Below, piece after piece: positions 11,899 to 20,900 of a stretch of DNA of 64,000 bases. Position numbers and translations under genes: made by a program. Origin of the DNA: Paramyrothecium sp. XJ0827 (lineage: Eukaryota; Ascomycota; Sordariomycetes; Hypocreales; Stachybotryaceae); contig JAJFPB010000002.1 in assembly GCA_020881915.1 (NCBI GenBank), forward strand, positions 5,777,001 through 5,841,000, read 5' to 3'. The notes below the pieces were generated by a model. The model was given only the letters and a program-made list of their open reading frames with translations. It ran no database searches and was not told the origin of the DNA. The number at the start of each line of letters is the position of its first letter. The stretch's first letter is position 1.

Positions 11899-13358
11899 AT
11901 GGCAAACGACGGGCCCGATCTCGGCCCCGCCGTCATCAGCATATCCGTCATCCTGAGCGTCATGTCGACGGTCATCATTGCCATGCGGGTGTGGGTTCGC
12001 CTCACGATCCGCAAGAACCAGCGGCTCACCGCCGACGAGGGCCTGATTCTCGTGACCTATGTTAGCAACCACCCGCTGCTATAGCTGAGCCCCCTGACGG
12101 GTAGCCGACTAACAAAAATCAACTACAGGCCCTGGGCATCGTCAACTCCGTCATGGTCATCATTTCGGCATACTATGGCCTCGGAAAGCACATGGCGGAC
12201 CTGGCGGACCGCCCGCAGGACATTGCCAACGCCATCAAGTGGGTGTACCTGAGCGAGGGCCCTGCCATCATGGCCGCCGGCTTCGCGCGCATCTCGTTTG
12301 CCATTCTCCTCCTCACCATCACCCCGCCCACCAAGAGCGGCCGCCGCTTCCTGTGGGCCATCATGGTCATCCAGCTTGTCTTTGACCTCGCCGCCGTCAT
12401 CGTTACCTACGCCCAGTGTTCGCCCGTCGAGAAGTACTGGAACCAGCCCAACCCGCTCGTCGAGGGCACGTGCTGGGATGCGACTATTCAGCAGTACACT
12501 GGCTACGTCCAAGGCTGTGAGTAAAGTCACGTCGACTATCAGGAATACCGTGTGCTGATCCATCGCAGCCGTCTGTTCCTTGGTCGACCTCATCATGGCC
12601 CTATACCCCATCTCTCTCTTCTGGAACCTGCACATGAAGCTGAAGCAAAAAATCTACCTCAGCGGCATCATGGGACTGGGTGCAATGTGAGTTAACCTTG
12701 GGAGTCGACGATACCCGTTCTTTAGCTGACGCAACCCCGTCAACAGTGCTTGCGTTACCTCTACAGGCAAGACAATCAACCTGCGCGCATTCACTGCGGC
12801 TGGCGACTTTACCTGTACGTCTTGCACGACTTACCTCGTTCGAATTGTCAGCGGATGCACTAACTTTTCCTAGATGCCCTGGCTCAAGTTGCCATCTGGT
12901 GGACGTAAGCTGTTCTCCTTCCAGATACCACCAAGCATTCCATTCTTGCAAATGTACCTGGCTAACCACTCTGCAGAACCGAGGTCAACGCCGTCCTCAT
13001 TGCCGTCTCGATGCCCGCCCTCTCGCCGATCATCAGGTCCAAGAAGCCGGGCTCCACCGCACGGAGCGGATCCTCGGGAGGCGGCGCCGTCCTCAACACG
13101 TTCCACTCGTGGAAGAAGCACAACGTGCGAGCCACAAACGACACGGAAGGCTCTTTTGAGCGCCTCGACGAGCAGGAGCTCGAACATATCAACAAACCCG
13201 CCGAGCTTAACCATATCAACAACCCCGTCGAGCTTGACCATACGGCCAGGACGTACGACTACAGCATCAGTCCGCAGTACGCGCGAGACAACACGGCACG
13301 GGAGGAGGGCATCCGAAGGGACTTTGTCGTGTCCGTAACGAGCGAGCGGCGTCACTAG
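11899..13358 (+). CDS. SAT4/rhodopsin-like seven-helix membrane protein
   Basis: Exons are 11899-12060, 12129-12516, 12569-12686, 12747-12814, 12874-12904 and 12977-13358, giving 382 aa. The protein has the layout of the fungal integral-membrane 'SAT4/rhodopsin domain' family related to Pth11 proteins. The first helix (ISISVILSVMSTVIIAMRVW) is followed by TADEGLILV and then by helices containing FARISFAILLL and FLWAIMVIQLVFDLAAVIV. The cysteine-containing CSPVEKYWN loop and the block INLRAFTAAGDFTYA then IWWTTEVNAV are hallmarks. The tail is hydrophilic with two HINxP repeats. Such proteins recur in secondary-metabolite loci, but their biochemical role is not settled. A 31-nt micro-exon is required to keep the conserved YALAQVAIWWT block. 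Confidence 0.88.
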
Positions 13359-13949
13359 GCTGGATTCTTTCTCGAGGTATCCGTGGACTGTACTATACTG
13401 CATTGCGTTGCGGGACATTTGTGACATTAGTTGTCTAGACGAAAAGACTTTCTGATCAGGTACAAAGCCAAAAGGCTGTTTTACGTGTAAACTAGATCTG
13501 TACAGTGAATCTGTGGTTCTAACCCCGACATCTGGTTCCTGGCCACCGTGCTTTCCATGATATAGTCAAAATCAGTTCTGAACTGGCACAAGATGTAGGC
13601 CGGGTTCGTTGAGCCAAATTGTTACAAGCGTGGCGTCCGCTCGTGACAAGTCACATCAATAATACCTGCGGCCATGATAACATCTGTCAAATCTGCATGG
13701 GATTCAATGCAGGCATGGAACGCACGGAGAGAAAGTGGCGCGAGTTACTCGACAAGGCCGGGGTGGAAGCGATCAAGGTCTGGCTGCTGGTCGAAGCAGA
13801 CGCGGATGGCACTGTGGAGGCGATGCCCAGACCGGCTGATTTACGAAGAGAGTGGGAATTTCACTTGAACAATAATCTCGTTGACTCGTAATGGTACATT
13901 TGATTGTTCCAAACAGATCTACGCTGCAGCAAGAAAGAACTGCGTGGCT
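13359..13949. other. Intergenic region holding an O-methyltransferase relic
   Basis: Only the relic at 13688-13828 is recognisable. The rest lies between two convergently transcribed genes. Confidence 0.6.
13688..13828 (+). pseudogene. Relic of a third O-methyltransferase (C-terminal fragment)
   Basis: The translated fragment reads GFNAGMERTERKWRELL, then DKAGVEAIKVW and GTVEAM. This aligns with the C-terminal 45 residues of both O-methyltransferases in the window (FNAGMERTARQWKELL and EVIKVW in copy 2). The SAM motif and catalytic His region are absent upstream, so it cannot be a functional enzyme. It shows that an extra paralogue once lay next to the UstYa genes. Confidence 0.8.
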
Positions 13950-15045
13950 TTAATCAAGGAGAATATCATCCCCGTGGTAGATACCGTCCGGGCTGGGCCG
14001 CTGCAGCTTGTCCACCTCAAACAGGTCGAACATGCGCTCGCCGGCCCACGCATCCAGCGACTCCCAGTTGGCGCACCTGTGCATGTCTACGTCAAAGTTG
14101 GTCGGCCAGTAGCCCGCCTTGTCGTCGTGCTGCGCCGTGTTGTTGATCCAGCGGAACGTGACCATGGAGAGGTCGGGCTGGCACATGAGGCTCTCACGGA
14201 TGTACTCGATGCAGTGGTCTAGACTGTCAGCTAGGAACCTAGAAAAAAAACGGGACAGTAATGGCGGGGTTTGCTCAACGTACCAACGTGCCTTTTCTCC
14301 CGCGCCATGGCGTCGCCCGCCTTGTCGGCGTGGTAGTGCTCCTTGAAGACCATGCGCTTGACTTTTTTCTGTGCTCATGGCGTTAGCTCCGGTAAACTCG
14401 GATACACGGCGGGTACTGTACCAGGCAGTGTAGAGAGTGGTAGACGCTGAGAGACGCGATGCCGTCTTGGCCGTCTTTTGTGTATACCGAGTGAAGGCCC
14501 TTTTCGTCGAGATAGTCCTTTGGCACGCGAATGTTGTCGTCTTATAAGAAGCCTCCGTTAGTAACAAATCCTGAGTGATTCTCGAAATCCAAGATAGACT
14601 CGCTTTGGAGAAGTGCATGCCAGGCCTGTTCCATCTCCTCTCGAGGATCCCCCGTGAATGGGTTGTCCACAATGTTGGTTGGGAACTTGCGCTCCTCCCA
14701 GACGAGGCCTTGCCGGTCGGGTACTGCATTGTCACGGAGGATCAGTCTAACATTCGGATCATGAACATATGGACACGTACGCGGTAGCTTGGGCTTTGTG
14801 GTCGAGTCTTGGATGGAGCTTGGGGGAAAAGTCGTGGCAAGAAGAACCGCGTAGGCGGCAGTGTACAGCGCAATCAAGACAAAGTGGAATACCAAAGCCC
14901 GTTGCCTCTTGAAAGACCACCAGGGAAGCTGCTCTTCGCGAGGCAGTCGGTCGCCGTCCTCGGACAAGAGTGGTTCATTGGAGTGCCCCGACGACTCGAC
15001 ATCGTCGTCGACGTCTCGCGCAGGCTTCTTCTCCAGGTCGTACAT
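13950..15045 (-). CDS. UstYa-family (DUF3328) oxidase A
   Basis: Minus-strand exons are 15045-14781, 14723-14604, 14540-14422, 14368-14284 and 14218-13950, giving 285 aa. The protein has an acidic cytosolic N-terminus, one membrane anchor at about residues 50-72, and a lumenal domain with two HxxHC motifs (HSLHC near 163 and HVDHC near 195). These are the signature of UstYa/UstYb-type oxidases that cross-link Kex2-released peptides. The block NIRVPKD before motif 1 is also typical. The intron 14541-14603 would use a GC-AG border (gcgagt donor) with a perfect ttactaac branch site; reading through meets a stop, so splicing is needed. The gene shares a 531-bp divergent promoter with UstYa-family gene B. 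Confidence 0.88.
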
Positions 15046-15576
15046 TGTGCGTGACGAAACAAATCAAGGAATATACCGAGGTTGACTTGAGATATCGCAC
15101 AAGTTCAGGCTCGAGTCTTCACCAGAAAACCATTATCAGCTTCACTGACTGGGTAATCAACATCACGGAGTGGAGAACCCTGAGTGCGACTGGGCAAAAA
15201 GCCTGATGGGCTCAGTGCAGTGCGAGTGACGGAGTCGATGCATGCATGCACACGCTTTGCCATTGCCACCAACACACCATGAGATCCTAGCCAGTCCTCT
15301 GCCCTCTCGGGCTGCAGCACGTCAGGCAGGTCGGGAAACGATAACACGTCCGAAAGCAGAGCGAATGGATCAACATCATGCATAGGTGGCAAGGTCCTCC
15401 ACCCCGATGCTACGATGCGACTTACATGGGTGGGCAGACCCCCTGACAGTCTAGGCAACAAGCAAAGTCCGATCGAAACTGGTAGTCTTGATAAATCGAG
15501 GCGAGACTCTAAGAGCCAGCCGCGCTGCAAGAGCACTCCTCAACGGAGTATTCATCACAAATCGTTGTTTCTCGTC
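15046..15576. promoter_or_regulatory. Divergent promoter between two UstYa-family genes
   Basis: The two UstYa-family genes are transcribed away from each other from this 531-bp gap, so they are probably co-regulated. No motif could be assigned with confidence. Confidence 0.5.
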
Positions 15577-16595
15577 ATGAATTTCTTCCGGGAATCCGCG
15601 GGCTACCGGGCCATTCCGGGCGACAAAGAGCGGCAAGATGCCACGACCGCCAGACCCAGCATGCGTCTCCTTCGCGGGGGTCTACTCGGCCTCGCTGGGC
15701 TCTCCGTGTTTGTCCTCGGCGTGCTGGTGGGCGCCGGCACCGGCTCGACGTCGCGATCTGGGCCCATATGTGCGGCCCAGACGCTGCAGCAGCCGAGCTC
15801 GCCCGCCGTGGGCGCACCACCCATCGACCTGACCTTTACCGTCGTCGAGAAGCCGTTCAAGTACAACCGCACCTTTGGCGAGGACCCGTTCCACAATCAG
15901 GCCACCGTGGACGCCTGGGAGGACATTGTCCCTCGTACGTTTTTCTTCTCTCTACTCGTTGCAGTTGCAACGACGCCCCTCTCGGGCTTCATGTAACCTT
16001 CGGCTAATGCGATAGCCGCTGTCAGTGGGACAGGGTTCCGTCCAATGGCCCGATAAGAGCCACAAGGTGTACACCTTGTCAGTTGTTCACCAGCTTCACT
16101 GCTTGGTAAGACCCCCTGCCTTCACCTACCAGGGCGGCGCAGTCGACAACGTGACTGCAACTCTGCATTTTTCTTATCGGATTTATTTGGTTTTCGGCCC
16201 CCATTTTGTCTTGCCTTCCGTCTTTGTTCTTCCTGCTCTTATTTTGGCGAACCGGCGCTGACGTTGCGGTGCAGTGGTCGATCCACCAGAGCTACTACAC
16301 TGAATCACACGATGACGAGGACGGACAGAACGAGCACGACCACCAGCGCAGGCGAGGCGAGGGCGGCTTCGCGCACATGCGGCACTGCTTCGACTACCTG
16401 CGTCAAGCCCTCATGTGCGCTGGCGATGTCACGCTGGAGCCCGTGGATTCCAAGCTCGGCGGGGTCACGGGCTGGGATAACCTCCGCGTTTGCCGGGATT
16501 ACGACCAGATCAAGGAGTGGGCCGAGACTCACAGGGTGAGCGATCTGCGGGGCTTCCTCGAGACACCGGACGGTCAGGGACATCACCATGGCTAG
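15577..16595 (+). CDS. UstYa-family (DUF3328) oxidase B
   Basis: Exons are 15577-15934, 16026-16105 and 16275-16595, giving 252 aa. It has a short cytosolic head, a Gly/Leu/Val-rich anchor at about residues 31-54, and then a lumenal domain. The motif HQLHC (141-145) closes exon 2 and HMRHC (180-184) lies in exon 3, followed by FDYLRQALMCAGDVTLEP, which matches the conserved segment after the second motif in the family. The C-terminus ends in a His-rich HHHG. The acceptor at 16025 is chosen because the nearer upstream AG puts the HxxHC block out of frame. The role is inferred from the family: oxidative macrocyclisation or hydroxylation of the repeat peptide in the secretory pathway. Confidence 0.88.
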
Positions 16596-17000
16596 GAAGA
16601 GTTAAATGTAGCGCTGTAATTCATACTGCAACTTGGACTTGGCATTGTCTCTGGAACCCTTCTGGGCGCCCTCCATGGGATGGAGTTTAAATCCGCCACT
16701 CCACCACCCCGCAGTTGGGACTTTGTATGTTTCGAGTCGATACGGTAATTAATCGCCCTAGCTTCCGCGCGGGGCGGGCCGTTTAATGGTGCTTCCTCCC
16801 GCTCTTCCGCGGGCACCAGTGGCGCTTCCTGTAGCCCTATACTCGGCGCCGAGGCGGAATGGCACTTAGCCTAGAGCCGTCGTGGGTAGCAATTGCGACA
16901 CAAGTTTCGCAGGGGTGCTGGCATTTTACGCGGAGTAGCTATCACAACAGAGGTGAAATGCCTAGAAGGGGAGCCCACTTTCGGTAGGCTTCTCAAAGAA

Positions 17001-17121
17001 TGATACAAGCCTCGAATGTATTTAGCACACGTGAGCTACACAAAAGACACCCCGAAAGGCAAGGCGGGGCTAAGAATCAAGGATCTTACACTCCTACAGA
17101 GTACAATTCCCGTGGTTCAAC
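17001..17121. repeat. Dispersed repeat R1, copy C (diverged)
   Basis: It shares cgaatgtatttagcacac, caaggatcttacac and gtggttcaacag with copies A and B in the same order, with more substitutions and gaps. Confidence 0.5.
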
Positions 17122-17258
17122 AGCAGTTGTAGCACGGACCAGGCCAGGGGCTTGAGTACCCGGCGGAACTTGCAGGACGGGACGCAAAAGACAATGCCAC
17201 AGGCAGGGAGAGAGACGAAGGAACTGGCTCATCACTGGCGGTCCACACACGTAGGCAC

Positions 17259-17310
17259 GCTGCATGATGCTGTACAACGCTGCATGATCCTGTACAACGC
17301 TGTATGATCA
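17259..17310. repeat. Minisatellite, 20-bp unit, about 2.6 copies
   Basis: The unit gctgcatgatgctgtacaac occurs at 17259 and 17279 (one substitution), with a partial third copy from 17299. Confidence 0.85.
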
Positions 17311-18692
17311 AGTTGAATCACAGTGCAGAAACTTCGGGAACTCGACCGGGAACTGATGTGACGGGCTTGCATTCGCTAAACCGAAGTCCCAATCCCCCTC
17401 CTGTTTAGCAGAACACATTCCCCGCGCACCCTTGTCACTGTTCTGAGGGCTGGTGGGAGCTTGCTCTCGGTTCGTCCGTCCCACTCGCCAGGAGCGCCAG
17501 TACGCGGCTCTTGACCAGGATTCCTTAACTTCATCGCAGCTGGTTGGTTGCCAGGCGGTAGAGGCGTACGGCACTGGGAACTAGCGGAGGAACTAGGAAG
17601 GTAGTATCCTTGTGCTGATCTATACGGATCTGGGGGTGGGTTACCTCCTAGGATTCCTCGAAGCATGGGGTCCTCGTCCAACGACCTTTTGTCATTGCAA
17701 TAGCCTTTTTCCCAGAGACGTAATGGAATTTCTTGAAGAGAGATAGAATAGTAGATATTTTTACTTGAGCTATGGTGTAGTGGGATATCGTCGTATATAG
17801 ATTCTATTCATGTTTGATCAATATCATGGAAGAATGCATTCAGAAACCAATATTTGGCGGTCCTAGCTGTTCTCCCGATGTTCCTCACCCTGTACTGCCG
17901 AATAGGTTGCATCATGACCATCACCTTAAGGCAGGTCGGACTTTTCCGCTTTGAGAGAGTTGACCACCCGGACAGGGCATCTGGACTGCGCAAGAATTCA
18001 ACATGATGGACCAGTCAGATCAACGAGGGCCAAAGTTTGGAGTGCCACTTGTGTACAGCCCCCCGCATACCTTACATCCATCTGTCTGGCGCGCAGGAAC
18101 ATACAGCGGTCCTAAAAAGGGACAACGAAGCCATCAATAACAGTTGAGTGCCAACCTACTTGGCCACTCATTGTCGTTGGGCAATGAGACAACATTTTCA
18201 CTCACGTAGCGATGGGGCCCAGCATTCGTGCTAGGTCCAATGATCGCGCCGATCTCGCAATTGTATATGCAATGACACGCTGACCGTTGGCCACTCTGGC
18301 TTGCAAGGTGGTAACTACGACGTTGTGACATGGGTGTCTTGCAGCGTCGTAGATACTACCTGAGTAAAGATGGTCGAACCAACAGAGACGGGCTTCCCGT
18401 CTTGGAAGGGCCCCGTGGGGAAGGCAGGAAAGAAAAACCAATTGGAATAGCAGCCATACTCAATAGGCTTTCTCGTACTTGACTTGGCAGGACAAGGAGC
18501 ACATCAGATACTGGGTTCGGCAGGACCACGTACTCGTAGGTCCCGCCTCGTGTCTCCTCTGTCTCGATCCATATCAGGTGGGAGCATTCCTAGACTTTCG
18601 AAATACTTGCTCTATTTCATCTCCTTGTCAAACCGCTCGTCAAAGTTCAACATTGTTGCTTTGAAGCATCGAAAACTCGCCCGAATATCAAA

Positions 18693-19400
18693 ATGAAGTT
18701 CAGCGTCGTCATCGCCCAGCTCGTCACGGCCACCGCCGTGGCCGGTGCTGCTATCCCCAAAGCCATCCGCGCCGGTAAGCGGTGACCTTTTTCCCACTTG
18801 GTCCACGTCGACACTTGCCTGACTGCTAGCCCTACCGTGATAGACTCTGACGAGGCCGTTGTCTACCCTGCCCAGGTCGACCAGTCGTGGGTTGATGCCA
18901 CGAAGCGCGCCGGTGAATTTTGCCTCCCAAACATCGTGAAATGTGGCGAGTATAGCTAATGCCGGACATAGATTCTGACGAGGCCGTTGTCTACCCCGCC
19001 AGTGTCGACCAGACCTGGGTCGACGCCACCAAGCGTGCCGGTAAGTCCAATGCCTTTTGCACTTGCTTTCTCAACCTGATGGGAACTGCTGTAGACTCCG
19101 ACGAGGCCGTCGTCTACCCTGCTAGTGTCGACCAGACCTGGGTCGACGCCACCAAGCGTACCGGTAAGTCTAATACCTCTATGCTTGCTTTCTCAACCTG
19201 ACGAGAACTGCTGTAGATTCTGATGAGGCTGTTGTCTATCCTGCCCAGGTTGACCAAACTTGGGTCGACGCCACCAAGCGTTCCGGTAAGTCTAATATCT
19301 CTACTATTGCCTTCTTAAGCTAACGGGAACTGCTGCAGACTCGGATGAGGCTGTTGTCTATCCTGCCCAGGTTGACCAGTCCTGGGTCGATGCCCAGTAA
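18693..19400 (+). CDS. Kex2-processed repeat-peptide precursor (candidate dikaritin-like RiPP precursor)
   Basis: Exons are 18693-18774, 18844-18912, 18972-19040, 19095-19163, 19217-19285 and 19339-19400, giving 139 aa. Exon 1 encodes a signal peptide (MKFSVVIAQLVTATAVAGA) and a few residues. Exons 2-6 each encode one 23-residue repeat. The first half is DSDEAVVYPA plus Q or S; the second half is VDQ, then S or T, then WVDATKR and a variable A/T/S. The KR ending repeats 1-4 is a Kex2 site; the fifth repeat ends WVDAQ and a stop. All introns are phase 1 and the four internal repeat exons are all 69 nt. The candidate core is the Tyr-to-Trp segment, whose only variation is Q/S and S/T. Three UstYa-family genes nearby support a cyclised product, but the chemistry is inferred. 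A non-cyclised secreted Kex2 peptide is the alternative. Confidence 0.87.
18844..19400 (+). repeat. Tandem exon-intron repeat array (5 exons, period 122-128 bp)
   Basis: Exon starts are spaced 128, 123, 122 and 122 bp apart. The last three introns (54, 53 and 53 nt) are also alike: each starts gtaagtc and contains ttctcaacctga or a variant, and each ends gaactgctg(t/c)ag. The duplicated unit is therefore exon plus intron, not coding sequence alone. The first two introns are diverged. Confidence 0.9.
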
Positions 19401-19925
19401 ATCGGCTGCAGATCAAATATAGTTAAACACGCTCTTTAAATAGCATTCATTTGAGTAGAAGATGAATATATTCCATTAACTCAAGTCTCGTAGAGCAACC
19501 AGCGGGCTAGTTTTTAAATATATAGCATTTATGAAAATGAAATCCGCCCGGAGAGAGGAACAGACCAAAGGTTTAAACTTAAGCAAATGTGAGCTTTGCG
19601 CAAAAATCGAGCTGCGAGGTGTATTGTAGGCAATGATATGGGCGTCAATGAATTCTGCTCAATAGTTCAGGCACAATCCTTTGGAGTGACAAGCATGTGA
19701 AGAAACGCCGTATGATGTGGTGTCTGCCAGCTCGCCTGACGACACCCCGGTCTGGATAGCATTGCAACGTAATTGCACAGGGATGCCCACCAACTCGTCT
19801 GTCCCGTCCACTCGTGTACTCCATACATCAAATTTCCTCCTTCACCCCCACCCCTCCCTCTGGCTCCCCGAGCACTCTGCTTCACAACTTCTTCGCATCT
19901 GCAGTCTGCCCTTTTGCGAGACATC
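19401..19925. other. Intergenic region between precursor and UstYa-family gene C
   Basis: This 525-bp gap joins two genes on the same strand. It is AT-rich after the precursor stop and ends in a C/T-rich tract just upstream of 19926. No gene seen. Confidence 0.6.
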
Positions 19926-20900
19926 ATGAGTCCGCTATCGTCTTCAGAAAAGTACGAACCGCTCCGGCGGGCATCTACCGAGGGATTCAAGGACAACAGC
20001 AGCGAAGAGTCGTCGCTTCCGTCGGCTCCATGGCCCCAGCGACGGGGCGGGGCGATGGGCTTTTCACTCTTATCCTGGGTCGTCTTGACTGTCGTGCTGG
20101 TGCTGTCCTTGGTGGCTAATCTGGTGCTGGTGCTGCGATTGCAGCCGTCGTCGTCGCCTGAGCCCAAGTGCGGCTCGCATTTTGGTGAGAAGCATTCCAG
20201 GGGACCCTCTACAGCACAAGGCGAGGGCATCATGCTTACAGTGGTGTAGCGGGACTTGAGCGCACCGTTCCGATACAGTTTCATCATTCGACCGAGTACA
20301 CCAACGACAACCTGACGGCCGCTACCGAGCTGTGGGAGAAGCTCAGCGGCGACCCGGGCGTTGTCGCCCTGGAGAAGCACTTCATCGACGAGACCGGCCT
20401 GCCAAGGGCTTTGCCTTTCCCTTGGGACAACAACAAGGAGGTCTACTTACTTCAAGCCTTCCACAACTTGCACTGCCTGGTACGTTGCGACTCTGATCCT
20501 CTACCACTGTCGGAAGCCTCGAATGAAAGGCTTCAACCAGGACACATCGCGCTAACCTCTACTCTCCCAGCGCACTCTGTTCCGCTACGCCAGGTACACG
20601 GAGCTCGGCGAGCCAAATCACATCGCCTTCAGCCACGCGCTGCACTGCCTGGACCAGCTGCGGCAGGACGTTGTCTGCAACGCCGACGACACGCCGCGCT
20701 ACGCGGGCTTCCAGGACCCGCCCGGCACGGGCGCCGGCCAGACGCGCATGTGCCGGGACTGGTCCAAGCTGGAGAAATGGGCACTGGACAGGACGGCCTG
20801 CTTCAAGCACCACGACGAGGTGCCCGGCCCCATGGTGGATCGGTTCAAATCTTGTCCAGACGGGCGTGTGCTATGGCCCACGGAGAAGAGCGGCGAGTAG
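19926..20900 (+). CDS. UstYa-family (DUF3328) oxidase C
   Basis: Exons are 19926-20184, 20250-20479 and 20571-20900, giving 272 aa. A Ser/Arg-rich cytosolic head is followed by a long hydrophobic anchor at about residues 45-71. The lumenal domain has HNLHC (158-162) at the end of exon 2 and HALHC (185-189) followed by LDQLRQDVVCNADDTPRY, the classic second-motif context of UstYa proteins. Splice positions just after HxxHC-Leu are the same as in the other two UstYa-family genes, which supports common descent. It lies directly downstream of the repeat-peptide precursor on the same strand, the arrangement expected for an oxidase acting on that precursor. Confidence 0.9.

Larger units (their letters stand above)
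16596..18692. other. Intergenic region upstream of the repeat-peptide precursor
   Basis: This 2.1-kb stretch contains the weakest R1 copy (17001-17121) and a 20-bp minisatellite (17259-17310). Minus-strand open frames at 17308-17681 show no motif. The last 200 bp are the putative precursor promoter with a pyrimidine-rich tract. Confidence 0.55.

Noticed and set aside
18693..19400. Precursor considered as an alpha-type mating pheromone gene
   Set aside because: Kex2 repeats fit, but the repeat lacks the W-C...C-W form of ascomycete alpha-pheromones and the spacer lacks the usual EA/DP dipeptides, while three UstYa oxidases lie next to it.
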